The notes below the pieces were generated by a model that made no database searches, was not told the DNA's origin, and worked only from the letters and a program-made list of their open reading frames with translations. The translations under genes were made by a program, and so were the position numbers. A stretch of DNA of 64,000 bases from Mixophyes australis (taxonomy: Eukaryota; Chordata; Amphibia; Anura; Limnodynastidae): assembly GCA_036250195.1 (NCBI GenBank), contig JAVHZZ010000003.1:298283565-298347564 (forward strand). Reading direction: 5' to 3'. Positions 33,424-45,159 of this stretch are shown piece after piece. The stretch's first letter is position 1; the number at the start of each line of letters is the position of its first letter.

Positions 33424-33765
33424 AGGGGTATGCGATTGACAGCTAGACATCGATTTGGTCAACATTCAGAAAGTCGACAACATTAGGTAGACAATTCAAA
33501 GGTCGATCGTATTAGGTAGACAATTCGAATGTAGACAATATTATTAGGTCAATATTTCAAATGTAGACACTGCTATTAGGTACAGTCTACATTTGAATTT
33601 CCAACCTAATAATGCTGTCTACATTCCAGTTGTTGACCTAATAATACTGTCTACGTTTCAATTGGGGGCCTAATAATACTGTTGATTTCATTGTCTACTT
33701 TCCAACCATGTCTATATTTTGGTGTTGATCTATAAATATCGATTTTGTAACTGTCGAACATATGT
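33424..33765. repeat. Inverted-repeat element built of short tandem units
   Basis: The left half repeats phrases such as 'attaggtagacaattc' and 'gaatgtagacaatatt'; the right half repeats their complements ('gtctacattc', 'cctaataatactgtctac'). The switch is near 33585. Ends (tatgcgattgacag... and ...ctgtcgaacata) are roughly complementary. A composite foldback structure with no coding capacity. Confidence 0.7.
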
Positions 33766-33892
33766 ATTACACTATTCCTAGGAACCAGTAACATCACTGC
33801 AATACTGCCTAACATCCATGAGGGACTGGTTACTTGTGAATTGTTAAAGTACATTCTCATGAATATTGCTTCAGCCCTTAAATGGTTGCACC

Positions 33893-34131
33893 CTTAGGAT
33901 GTAAGCTCGTATGAGCAGGGCCCCCTCCCCTCCTGTCTCCATACCTGTTCTTCCGCTCCGTCTTTACTGCATATGACTAGCCGGAGTTTCTGAAGTATTG
34001 GTACTTTTTGTTCATTGTTCTGTATGGTTTCACCCTGTATAGTCTACTGTTAGTACTGTGTACGGCGCTGTGGATACCTTGTGGCGCCTAACAAATAAAT
34101 GCTAATAATAATAATAATAATAATAATAATT
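33893..34131 (+). mobile_element. L2-type LINE 3' tail
   Basis: 'ggatgtaagctcgtatgagc', then 'tgtacggcgctgtggatacc', 'gcgcctaacaaataaat' and (TAA)n. Same layout as the tail at 4117-4477 and the end of the LINE at 61.8 kb. 5'-truncated. Confidence 0.8.
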
Positions 34132-36030
34132 CATTGTGTGTAGGTGACAAGCCCACTTTACAACAAGTGTTATATTTTACTTTAATATTGCAAACTCTGA
34201 CACAAATCACACACATAAAAATGAATGTAAAAAAATGTAATGTAACAGAAGAACATAACATCAAACATTTCACTAGAGAATGAGCTAGTGCAGGCAATTA
34301 TTGTACTTACTTTACATTATCAACAGAAGGTTTTGTTTCAGGTTAAACCTTTCTATTGTCCCATCACATTTCACTTACAGCACAGTTTTCAATGTCACCT
34401 CAGCCCTGACCGTCAACCCAGCAATTACAACTAGTTCACGCAAAGAAGTATAATCTTTCAGAAGAAGCTACCGTAGAATCTATGATAAAACATCCTGAAA
34501 TGCTTTGTTACTAAAATAACATTATAGAGGTTTAAACTTTATTTTTATTTCAGTATCCTAGAATCCCTAAATGTAATATCTCAGAACTGTAGTTTTTTTT
34601 TTTTTCGGTCTAGCAGGAAGTTATTGATTCTGTAGGAATGACAGGCAAAACGGGTGACCTCAGGGAGTCTTTAGATACTGATTTCATTGTTATCACCTAC
34701 TCCAACTGAGCTGTCGGGCAGTGGCTTTTTTTTGTTGTTGTTGTATATGAGAACAATACTCTTTCCAACATTAAATTATGTGGTTAATTCTATGCCACAT
34801 AGGCATAGGTTGGGAGAGGTTGGCATCACTTGCATGATTCAACTTTGTTATTAAGTTGATGCATTAGTATGAGAAAATGATACAAAATGGACATTATATT
34901 TAACATAATAAACAACTAAAGTAGATATGGACATGGATGTGGGGGATGCTTACCCAAACCAGAAAGGCTGGATGATTTCTTCTCAGTTACCATTATTTTA
35001 AATATAAGATTCTTTTACAATTCATGCAAGAAACATTGTATGATTTTTTAAAATGCATGTATCTGCATATATCCAAATAAGTAAATCTATTGATGAGAAA
35101 CCTTGTGGAATTTTTTAAATCAGTTACAAAAAATTGAGACTGAAGATATTTGCTAAGTTTTCTTTTAAGTATTACATTAAAGTTGTATTCAGTGGCATTT
35201 GTTTTTTTTCTTTTTCTGCTAACTGTTAACAGGGACGTAATTAGGGATGTAATTAGAAAGTACTGGCTTCCAGCAACATGTTTAAGGCATCCTGTCTTCT
35301 AAACTGCTTCCCTTTTCTGCTTTATTTTTAATGTTATGACCTTCTCAAAGTCAGTAACCTACTATTCAGGATGTAAGCATTTGTAACATGGGATGACATT
35401 TCTTTGGCACTATTTGCACTATTCTAATTTACAGTGGGAAACATGGAACTGATTTGACTACTGCTAGTGATGGCTAAAACAATTTATAACCTTGAAAATA
35501 TGTCTCTATGTCAAGGTAACCACAGTCTTGGGTAATAGGCAAGGTATCCATAAGTTCTTTGCCCATTGTACAACAGTGGAATATCTAAGACAAAAATGCA
35601 ATATCAATGCACATTTGTAGGCTTTCTCCAAAATGGCCTCATTCCAAGAGCATCATCTGGCTGAATATTTAAAGCAAAGGAGGTTTGTCGTAGGAGACCT
35701 GATGCTACCAATCCTGACTGAAGGGATTATGTGCAAAACATACCAAGGTTGTGGTCATAGGAGAGACAGAACAAGTAATTAGAGACACAAGGTGTTAGCA
35801 GTCGCGGCGGTGCCCACGGACCCTGGTTGCCTGGGCAACAACCGGGACGCTCTAGGCTCTCTGTCGCCGCGCCCGGCCAGCCGGTTGATAGGTGGGTGCG
35901 CACGCACAGGGCCAGTTAGGGAATATGCCAATCATGGCCTCCAGGTGATTATGGGAGGCAGTCTATGTTGGGCTAGTTATAATTCAGCTGAGCTCTGCAT
36001 TTACTATTGGCCAACAGTTAATTAGGCTGC
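34132..36030. other. Unassigned, ending in a GC-rich patch
   Basis: No gene to about 35790. 35792-35990 is GC-rich, with 'cctggttgcctgggcaacaacc' and a short open frame of no recognisable family; it could be a fragment of an LTR or MITE. Confidence 0.4.
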
Positions 36031-36034
36031 TCCT

Positions 36035-36440
36035 GTGGATACTTCTTGGATTCGGACCAAGTATACCCCTTCATGGCAGTGGTATTCCCCAATGGCAGTG
36101 GCCTCTTTCAGCAGGATAATGTGCCCTGCCACACTGCAAAAATTGTTCAGGAATGGTTTGAAGAACATGACAAAAACTTTGTGTTGACTTGGCCTTCAAA
36201 CTCTCCAGATATCAATCTGATCGAGCATCTGTGGGATGTGCTGGAAAAACAAGTGTGAGTCATGGAGGTCCCAAATCACAACTTACAGGACTTAAAGGAT
36301 CTGCTGCTAATGTCTTGGTGAAAGACACCGCAGGACACCTTCAGAGGTCTTGTTGAGTCCATGCCTCAATGGGTCAGAGCTCATTTGGTGGCACAAGAGG
36401 GACCTACACAATACTAGGCAGATGGTTTTAATGTTGTGGC
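36035..36440 (+). pseudogene. Tc1-like transposase C-terminal relic
   Basis: Residues read QQDNVPCHTAKIVQEWFEEH and SPDINLIEHLWDVLEKQV, the second and third catalytic-block motifs of Tc1/mariner DDE transposases (Asp of QQDN and the Glu/Asp block of SPD-x-N-x-IEH). A stop follows at 36256-36258, and the downstream sequence still resembles the normal C-terminus in other frames. The N-terminal DNA-binding half is missing. Confidence 0.85.
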
Positions 36441-36553
36441 ATCAAATGTTCTCCGGCTTCCTGACACTAGCTAAACTCACCAGCACTAGCTATCATCTGG
36501 CTGCTATTCAGCGTTGAAAGCCCCACCCACCAGATTCTACAATTCTTTGATTC

Positions 36554-39500
36554 TCAACAAACACACCTCAGAAACCATACCCATGTTGTGCACCTGTGAG
36601 TAAGGGCAGTGGCAATATTATGCAGATCCCGAGGCCTATGTTCCATCATAAAGCTAAAAGGATGTAACACTAGGAACCAACATGTGACCCGGGTGGCCTC
36701 CACTGCCCACTTAATAGCCAAACACTCCTGTTCTACCATAGTGTACTTCTTTTCCCATGGGAGGAGTTTATGGTTGAAGAAAAGAACCGGTCTCTCCTCA
36801 GCTTTCACCCTCTGGAACAATACTGCCCCAAACCCGTCCAGGAAGTATCAGTCTGGAGAAAGAACCTCTCCCTAAAATTAGGGTAGCACCGATGCAGTGC
36901 CCAAGGCTTCTTTCAAATCTGCCCAGGCGACCTCCGAAGACTCAGAACAAATGAACTTATCTGTGTTGTTCTTTTTGAGAAATTCTGTCAATGGGGCTCG
37001 AGTAGCTACTTTTGGGGTAAACCATCTGTAGTACCCAACCAACCCCAGGAAAGTCTGTTGTTGAGATCAATTACTCATGGCCTCTACCACATTGTGTTTT
37101 GCCTCCTCCCAGGCTGACCACATAACCCAGATATTTAGCTTTTGCCATGGTTAGTGCACACTTACGGGGATTTGTTGTAAGGCCGTGACATCTTAATGAC
37201 TCCAAAACCGCCTTCACCTTGGGAAGATGGGACTCCCAGTTCTGACTGTAAATATCTATGTCATCAAGGCAAGTGATGGTGTATTACCGGTGAGGCTTTA
37301 GCAGTTTCGCCATTGCCTGCTAGAATGTGGCTAGTGCCCCATGCAAGCCAAACGGCAACACCCTTTACTGGAACAGCCTTTCAGGTGTCGAAAAGACTGT
37401 TTTGGGTTTGGCTAAGGTAGTTAAAGGTATCTGCCAGTACCCTTTTATTAAATCTAGAGTAGTCAGATATTGATTACTGGCTGTCACGGATCAATGTAGA
37501 AATACAGCTAAGGAGCCATGGATAGGTGAAAAAACAAACAATGTTTATTGCTGGAGAGTATGAACAGTTGATGACATAATAGCTTGCAGAATTTACCAGA
37601 TATACAGCAGTTGCAGGTAAATGGGAGGTGAGGAAATATTCCAGGCAGCATGCACAGGGAAATGCACAGATAAGTCCCAGGTTCCCATAAGGAACAGGTC
37701 AGCAGGTTGTATGTTGAAATAGATCTCCAGCAGCATAAATCCAGGAGCACAAACAGGAGGAAGGGACCACAGACAACAACCTCAGGATGTGACAACAGGA
37801 TGGGACAACAATAACCAGCTATGACTGCTGGGAGGAACAGGTATATATAAGGGAAAAGAAAACACACCCAGGTGCATGGGATAATTGGAGAAAGTGTTAA
37901 CCCCTAATGCAAACATGAAAGGCAAGATTGCAGCACCTCTGGTGATCAAAGGTACTGCTGCAAATACACACTAATAAAGTCAAAAGGCAGGAGCTGCCAA
38001 GCAAAGCAGTATGTACTGCAAGGGGCTTGCAGGCAGATCCTGACACTGGCCAGATTCTCCACTAACTCATCCACACACACTTCAGATATGTGTCAAACTT
38101 AGACACCTTATTTAGCTTCTTAAAATCACTACACAAGCGGATGGCCTCTGAAGGCTTTGGCACAAGAACTATGGGGTTATTCTACTCACTGGAGGACTCC
38201 TCCACTACCCCGAGTTGCAACATGTCTTCTACCTCTCACTTTACTGCAGCCCTTCTTGCCTCAGGTATTCTAGGTGTCCCAATCTCTTTTATTCTGATAC
38301 ACGGCTCATTTAATCATTTGCTTAAGGGTCCTATTAAACCGCTCAACCCACCCGTTGGTTTGTGTGTAATAAACCAAGGTATTTAGTCTTTAAACCCCTA
38401 GCAATTCACACAACTCCTTCATTAAATCTGACATGAAGGGAATGCTCTGATCCATTAGGATTTCTTTTTCGGATTCCAAGTCAATGGCACATTAATAGTA
38501 ACTCTTAATAGTACAATAGTACTTGATTTAATATTCCATAGCGGAATTGCCTTAGGGTATTGTGTAGCATATTCAAGATCTAGAAATACATATTGATGCA
38601 CTCGGGCAAACTTCTCCAAAGAATTCACTTGAATGGAACTGGAATTATAGGGAGATATACCAGGGAAGCTCGATAGTCAGTTTTAGGGGCAGTACGCTGG
38701 CATACTGGGCAGGCTTGACAATATCTCTTGACTGCCATGCAGATTCCCTGGCAGTAAAACCTCAGGAGTACCAAATTTAGAGCCTTCTCCTCTCCCAAAT
38801 TCCCCCCCTAAAAGGTGTGTATGGACTGTTGCTAATACCAAAGGAAAGTGTACCTGTGGCACCAAGAGTTGATGAACTATTTTCTCCTGTACCACAGCTA
38901 TCCTCTATAGCAGTTCCCTTTTATTATAATATAATGTTATCCCCTGCCCAGTCTCTCAGTCTTCCATACTCCATTCACTTCCATCAAATATTTATAAGCA
39001 TTTTCCAAAGCACTATCTTTAAGTTGGTCCTTCGCAAAGTTCTGGAGTGATATAGTCCTGGATATTGGGGACCAATCTTCTCCAGCCGCTGGAAAGGTAT
39101 CTGTTTCCTTCCAACTATCTCCAACCAGGAATTTTCCCTCCCATCCTCTGGAATGCGACATCAGCCTACTTACAGACAAAGCCTGGTATCCAGGCTCCAG
39201 ATATTGCAGCTTCTCTGTCTCTATCTCCAGTTCTGGGATATGAAAGATAGGATCAAGTAGGGTTGGATGTCCGTCCAAGTGACTCAGTTGCCGGTATGTC
39301 TTGACTGATCCAGTCGACTATAATTTCCCGAAACGGGGGAAAGTCTCTCCTCAGAATAAGGGGCTATGCCTTGGAGCTATCGCTGCTACCACTTGCACTG
39401 TTCATCCCTTCACAGTAATGGGAAGCCAGACATGGTCATATTCCTCGATGATATCATGAATGCATAGTATTTTCACTGACTGTAGCAGGGTCAACAGGCT

Positions 39501-39700
39501 TTCTGGAAACACAGTGCCAGATACCATGATGTGATTTCGCAACCTGAGTCCACCAACGCTAACACTGCCTTTTGCTGTATCAAGACGGTCACCCAGAACA
39601 GCAGTGGGTTCCCCGTGGAGAAGGACATGGTAAAATAGTAGGAAACCTGGGGCCTAGTCGAACCACCGAACAATGCATCTGTTCTGGCCGACTTGGACAA
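36554..39700 (-). pseudogene. pol: Pol of Gmr1-like element A: PR-IN-RT-RNase H
   Basis: Protease shows ALVDSGCEITS (39530-39600). Integrase shows the finger region (VPQVHFPLVLATVHTHLLGG) and the catalytic-Glu motif YYTQTNGWVERFNRTLKQM (38322-38383). RT begins with a RIPEARR-like motif, LGVVEESSS, NPIVLVPKPS and DFKKLNKVSKFDTY (about 38270-38090); beyond the solo LTR it continues with TTLDLIKGYWQIPL and CLDDIDIYS (YLDD-type site). RNase H has PVLFFNHKLLPWEKKYTMVEQECLAIKWA. There are many stops and frameshifts, and DNA between the integrase Glu and RT is partly lost. Confidence 0.83.
37482..38045 (-). mobile_element. Solo LTR inserted in the RT of element A
   Basis: TGTCACGG...CTGACA ends, with a perfect 5-bp target duplication CTGGC (37477-37481 and 38046-38050). 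The RT coding match stops at one edge and resumes at the other. On the minus strand a TATATA box (about 37845) precedes AATAAA (about 37543), so the LTR probably points to the minus strand. Its ends resemble those of the solo LTR at 1350-2394. Confidence 0.85.
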
Positions 39701-39947
39701 TGCCTCTGGAAGTGCCCCTGCTCACCACTCTCAAAGCCTTATCCTATTGATCCAGGTTTTTATACTTGAGACTCCTCCCACAGGCTTAGCTTGATGGACA
39801 GGTGACACTCATACCTTGCCTTTAAAAGGAGTTCCCTGCAGGTGCTCTGTAATTCCTTTTCACTGCAGACACACCCTGTCAGCTCTTTTGTTAGCTGTGA
39901 AATAGACACTTTCAAAACATGTAAGTTAAATCACACTTTCTACTTTG

Positions 39948-41675
39948 TCACGCATGTCTTACACCTGTATACATTAACCTAGGTGCACTGCTATACCTGT
40001 GTGTAACTCGGTTGACAGCCTTTACCTGCAGAATGTCAGCTGAATAGGTGATTCCTCTCTTAGAGGCCTGTAGGAAACCATTCCCGTTGTCACATATCCC
40101 TCTCCCTAGAGTCACCAAGTATGGTGGCACGAACTTGTTGAGTAGCGTGTCTCTGTGAAAGAGAGCCTCTGTGACTGTTTTGTCCACCTGACATTTTAAG
40201 GCCAGAAACAAGAAAGGTTTTATTGTCTTTTGAAATGTCCTCACAATCACGCCTACCAGCACACTAACGTGGACCTTATCTTCTCGATACCTGAAAACCC
40301 TGTTTTGAAACACCTTGTCTTCTTTCCCATGGCCTCCCATCCTTGCAAAAGAACGATTATAATATCTTTCTAATAGTGGCTGTACTGCGACAGTGGGATA
40401 GGTTTTCTGGCATTTAGAACAAGCTCTATAAAACCTTTTTCCAGCTATGTAGATTCCGGGCCAGTAAAACCTGCATAGACTTAGTTCACTCATTTTACCT
40501 TCCCCTAAGTGTCCACCACCTATCTAAATGTGTGTGCAACTTCTAGCACTAAGGGTACATGGACTTGTGGAACTATCAATTGCTCTACTTGCTCACCAAG
40601 GACTTCGTTAAGCAGTGGGACGTCTTGCCCCAGAACCATCAAATAGGGCAGCTTAGGCGCTATGGCAGCCCCTACCTCAACAGTTTGGTCTTTTAGACTA
40701 ATGGCCAAAAGATACATTTTTAATCTCCTGGTTACCCCATATGTGCAGCTACTTTAATTCTGGTCAACCGTGAGACCTTGGCTCAGGACAGAACTGGAAA
40801 CCAGTGTAAAGTTGTTCTCCCACATAGTCACTTTGATTATAGGTGAACCACTGGTTGTCAAACTCTCAGGACAGCAACTTAAAAAGAGAGAACTAGCTTG
40901 GGCAAGTGAACAGGTTCATTGATTTCTGAAGTCTAGTACACTTAGTTTTAAAGTGTCCAATCTCTCCGCACTAGAAACAACTTCGGTCAGACACCTTTAC
41001 TGCTGAAACTTGATTAGCAGTAGTGTTCCCTTTTAGGCCCTTGACTTCGGATTTACAGACTTGGATGCTCTCATCCTAGATGTTCACCTAACCCCTCAGA
41101 TAGGATATCAAGGCCACCGCTTGGTCACGTTCCTCAGCGTTTCTAGAAGAAAGAGTCTTTTCCACATGTAGCAATCGTTAAAGCTTTTCGAATTCCACAA
41201 GTTCCTTTACAGACTCTATTACTTTGTGAACTTCCTGCTGAACCATAATAAGCTTTTGTTTTCAAGCAGTAATTTCTTAGTCATTCTCTGCTGCTATCTA
41301 ATTAAGAACTCCCGTTGCTTTTCTCCTTTCTTCATACAATTCTTGGAATGCATGCAACTAATTTTTCAATGATTCATAAACAGCTTCTTGGGCTTTTATC
41401 TTTTCATCACACTGTTGCTTTAAATTCTACACTTCTTTTACAAGACAGCATTTTTTCTCTCTAAACATTTTCTCCAAGCAATCATACTCTTTCCTGGCCA
41501 TATAATCTGACCCAGGTAACACCAGGTTTGTGCAGCGAGCATGAGATTTTCCAACTTCATCTCCACTCTGCAAACTCCCATGCAGGTTTTCTGAATTTTC
41601 CTGCTGGTACTGAATTTCAGACACACCAGTTTTTATACTTTCCTTTTCACATATTTTATTCTTTCTCTTGCCCAT
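39948..41675 (-). pseudogene. Gag, protease and integrase remnants of element B
   Basis: Minus strand: a charged, coiled-coil-like gag segment (41675-41427), a knuckle-like stretch with CGEIGHFK (about 40955-40985), a protease C-terminal match (LPYLMVLGQDVPLL, 40640-40610), then the integrase zinc finger (LIVPQVHVPLVLEVAH... RFYWPGIY... CSKCQK, 40590-40400) and a degraded core. The order protease then integrase, with no RT between, agrees with the Gmr1-like layout of element A. Several stops; non-functional. Confidence 0.65.
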
Positions 41676-42160
41676 CTTGGCTGAAATAAAAATAATTTGT
41701 ACTGCCAGTAATTACTCTTTGTTCTACTGCAGGTTTTAAATATAAAACTTGATCTTTACATATACCCTGCATTTTGCACAGGCAATAAGCAAAACAAACA
41801 GGTTATTTAGCATCCCACACAGGCAAACAACACTACTGTGCACAGGGTTTTTTCTTTGGACAACACCTAACTCACAGCTCGGTGAATAACCAAGGTGTGG
41901 CATGAAAAGAGCCAATCATTTTTAAAACTTTTGATTTCTTTGAAAAACAAAACAGGTTCTAAACAGTTCTCAGTTACATTGCTCCATTTCCTGTCTCTTC
42001 ACAGACAAAATATTTAGCTTTTACTGCAATACAGAAATCTCCCCACTACAACTGACAGCTTTATAATAGTCTGGTGTGATAGTGGTATACATTACATTTA
42101 ATTCACCACCATTGCATCTGGTTGGTTGGGTGGACAGCTGTCCATTGTCTGTCCTTTACA

Positions 42161-42178
42161 AATCCCACAATGACACCA
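42161..42178 (-). promoter_or_regulatory. Primer binding site of element B, tRNA-Leu-like
   Basis: The plus strand reads aatcccacaatgacacca, ending in CCA and closely resembling a tRNA-Leu 3' end; it lies two bases from the LTR edge at 42181. The complement would be the primer site. Confidence 0.55.
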
Positions 42179-42689
42179 CTTGTAACACAGGCACCCTTAG
42201 GTGAGTCATACACAGACAACTTCTTGCTGAAACAATGCTTTATTGTTCCATCACAATAACACAGCATACACTTACGTCAGGATGACACCAGGCAACCTAT
42301 CATTGGCTAGACATAAACCTCCTGGCTAGTCACCGGCCACTGTTTCTCATTGGTCGCAATGCACAGTAGCACAAAATACGTTTTTATACTTGAGACTCCT
42401 CCCACAGGCTTAGCTTGATGGACAGGTGACACTCCCACTTTGCCATTAAAAGGAGTTCCCTGCAGGTGTTCTGTATTTCCACTTCACTTCAGACACACCC
42501 TTTCAGCTCTGCTGTTTGCTGTGGAAAAGACACTTTCAAAGCATGTAAGTTAAATCACACTTTATACTTTCACTTTATCACACATGTCTTACACCTGTAT
42601 ATCTTATCCTAGGTCTGCTGCTATATCTGTGTCTAACCCTGTCTGCAGCCTCTACCTGCAGACTTTCAGCTAAATAGCTGATTCCTCAG

Positions 42690-42995
42690 GGCAGTCTACA
42701 GACCAATGTGAAAATAGTTGACATTAATTTATGCAGATCTGTTAAGATCCTACAGAAACATCTGAATTGAGTTGAAATCTGGACTTTGATTTGGCCATTC
42801 CAAAATCTTTTTTAGTTATTCAGTTGTAGATTTGCTGATATGCTTAGGATCATTGTCCTCTTGCATGGTGCATCTTCAGCCAAGCAATAGTTGTGAGCTT
42901 ACACTTTCGTCTAGAATAGGCTGTTTTAAAGATGATTTCATGGTGGACTTTCTGATTTTGAGGTGTCCAGGTCCTGTATCTGCAAAACAACACGT
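42690..42995 (-). pseudogene. Second Tc1-like transposase relic
   Basis: On the minus strand QEDNDPKHISKSTTE, then LKKILEWPNQSPDFN, match the catalytic blocks of Tc1 transposases; upstream (42990-42870) GPGHLK-like wording is also recognisable. Internal stops interrupt it. It is a different subfamily from the relic at 36035, judging by QQDNVPCH versus QEDNDPKH. Confidence 0.78.
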
Positions 42996-43556
42996 CAGAA
43001 CTATGAGTCATTAAGGCTCATCTAAGAACCACAAAATCTGTATACCCAGTGCTTCTTTATGTGTGCAAGAGCAAATGTTTGACCTCTTCCAAGCACATTT
43101 AAAAGGTAACCATGACCAATTCAACCAATTTAACTACTCCAGGAATAAAAATCTAAGAAATGAATATGTGAGTTGAATAAAAAGGTTAGAAAGGGGTTTG
43201 GGTGAGTTTTTATGTTTATTAAATGTATTATGTTTACAGGTTACAGAAGGTCCTGGCTGTTAGGGTTTGCTGGCACTTGTCATTCCACAATAGTTGCTGC
43301 CAGGTTGCCTGTCTGTATAGTGACTCTCAGAGCTGCCCCCTTTAGATCTGATGCTAGAAAACTCCCGAGCACCTATTTTAAAAATAAAAAAACAGAAATG
43401 AAAAAATAAATACTAGCAGTGCTGTGCACCTTGGGACCCAGCTCCCCTGGCTGCAGCCTGATCAGCCTCTTTATTGATCATTTGTATAAATGATCTGAAA
43501 GGGTTGGAGACAACATTTAGTTGAAAGCCTGGTTCACTTTACAGGATATGGCAGAG
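42996..43556. other. Unassigned DNA
   Basis: No gene; short frames without family resemblance. Confidence 0.45.
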
Positions 43557-43589
43557 CCTACCTGCAGGGCTGCCATCAGAAACTGTGGG

Positions 43590-44345
43590 GCCCAGTACTA
43601 ATTAATCTGGTGGGGCCCCCCCTTGGTCCAGTACTAATTAATCTGGCCTCCCCATACATGTGCCTGGCTCCCCATACATATGCACCCCTCCATCTTCGCC
43701 ATACATGCGCCCCCTCCCCCCCTTGGTCCAGTACTAATTAATTTGGTGGGCCCACCCCCCTTGGTCCAGTACTAATTAATCTGGCCTCCCCATACATGTG
43801 CCCGGCTCCCCATACATATGCACCCCTCCATCTTCGCCATACATGCGCCCCCTATCCCTCATCACAGTACATTCCCCCCACTCCCTCATCACAGTAAATG
43901 TCCCCCTCTTTCCTTCCCGCAATCACATTAAATGTTCCCCTCCCCCCACAGTTAATGTCCCTTTCTCTCCCCCCCCGACAGTTAATGTCCCCCTCCACCC
44001 CCCCAATCACAGTGAAGGTCCCCTTCTCCCTCTTCCCCCCAATCACAGTTAAGGTCCCCTTCTCCCTCTCCCCCCCCCCTCCAAAATTAATGTCCCCCTC
44101 AACCCCCCTTTCACAATTAATGTCCCCCTCTTCCCCCCTCTCCACAAATCAGGTCCCCCCTCTCTCTCCACAGATCAGGTCCCCCAGACTCTCCCTGTCC
44201 TCCCCCCCTCCCTCCATTCACAATTATGGCCCCCAGGCTCTCCCTCTCCCCCCCTCCCTCCAAAGTTATGGTCCCCCGGGCTCTCCCTCTCCCCCCTCCC
44301 TCCACAGTTATGGTACCCCTGGCTCTCCCTCTCCCCCCCTCCAAA
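43590..44345. repeat. C-rich tandem repeats inside the hAT
   Basis: First an approximately 138-bp unit repeated ('ggtccagtactaattaatct' at about 43625 and 43763), then roughly 25-35-bp units such as 'cacagttaatgtcccc' and 'ctctccctctccccc'. Open frames here (up to 164 aa) are low-complexity artefacts. Confidence 0.85.
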
Positions 44346-44880
44346 AAAATAAGAGCTTATTTACTTACCCTAATCCTAACCCACATGTGTAACACTACAT
44401 TATTGGTTCATTTTTTATGCCATTTAGACATGTAGGACAAATCCAAATGAAATCTGATTATATTTGCTTTCTGACAACGTTTGGGTGAACAACTTTAAGT
44501 TTGGTTAGACAGGAATTGCAATACGGTGTACTCCCTATATTGTTAGTTACAAAAAGTTAATTATTTCTTGACAAATAAGCAGAAAATACGTAATTCAGCT
44601 CTGCTCTGTTTTCAGTAGTCAGCCCTTTACCATGCCCTACCGGCAATCAATCACCCTGTACAGTGATAACCTTCTCACCTCTGTCTGCATACAGCAATAT
44701 CGTACCCTGAATTAGCAGCCTAGACATCTCAATTCAGGAGTAAGTGGAAAATAGGGTTTGGCAGGTCGTTCCCTATTTGCCATTGTATGCTATAAGTTTG
44801 ATATTTCCAGATGTGTGTTTATACTAACATCTCCGGCCGCAAGAAAAGTTAAAGGCAAAAGCCAGTGTCTTCTAATTTAT

Positions 44881-45023
44881 TTACCTCCTCCGCGATGCTG
44901 CAGCTCTGCCTCCCGGTCACTGATACACCGGGAGTGCGGTGTGCGGTGATGACATCACCGTGCCCCGTGCTCCCAGCCTATCAGAGTCTGGGAGGCAGAG
45001 CTGCAGCATCGCGGAGGAGGTAA
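44881..45023. repeat. Hairpin with 34-bp perfect arms, 75-base loop
   Basis: Arms 44881-44914 and 44990-45023 are exact inverted copies (ttacctcctccgcgatgctg and onward). Four more outer bases pair with one mismatch. The loop is GC-rich. Confidence 0.92.
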
Positions 45024-45159
45024 GTAAAAAAAAATGTGAGGCACGGTCAGTGACTGCGGGGCCCAGACAGTCCAGGGAGTCTGGACAGACGGAGAGGTCT
45101 GTCCGGGCACCTCATAGCAGTACTGGCCGTACCCCCCTGATGGCGGCCCTGCCTACCTG

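Larger units (their letters stand above)
36540..39756 (-). mobile_element. Gmr1-like Ty3/gypsy element A (decayed)
   Basis: Minus-strand order: end of a gag CCHC knuckle (about 39720), protease (39640-39490), a spacer, integrase (38895-38320), reverse transcriptase (38270-36900, split by a solo LTR) and RNase H (36820-36554). Integrase therefore precedes reverse transcriptase, the order described for Gmr1-like elements and unlike most Ty3/gypsy elements. Frames are broken throughout. The left and right limits are truncations; no LTR of its own was found. Confidence 0.82.
39757..42690 (-). mobile_element. Gmr1-like element B with partial 3' LTR and 5' LTR, internally deleted
   Basis: About 300 bp at 39760-40064 is repeated at about 42385-42690 in the same orientation (shared phrases include 'ttatacttgagactcctccc' and 'catgtaagttaaatcacact'); these are the LTRs of one element on the minus strand. 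The left (3') LTR lacks about 200 bp of its end and abuts element A. The right LTR runs down to 42181 and is followed by a primer site. Between them lie gag, a CCHC-like knuckle (about 40950-40990), a protease C-terminus and integrase; no RT is present. Confidence 0.75.
43565..45151. mobile_element. Non-autonomous hAT element with perfect 8-bp target duplication
   Basis: The left end CAGGGCTGCCATCAG and right end (inward) CAGGGCCGCCATCAG are inverted copies with one mismatch. CCTACCTG flanks both sides exactly (43557-43564 and 45152-45159). It has no transposase. The interior has a 138-bp duplication (43626 and 43764), C-rich tandem repeats to about 44345, and a long hairpin at 44881-45023. 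Confidence 0.9.

Noticed and set aside
35792..36025. GC-rich 77-aa frame as a promoter-linked first exon
   Set aside because: No CpG-island extent, no downstream exons, and a Tc1 relic follows immediately.
43798..44435. Pro/Ser-rich open frames on both strands
   Set aside because: Low-complexity C-rich tandem DNA inside a non-autonomous hAT; open in several frames because stops are rare in that composition.
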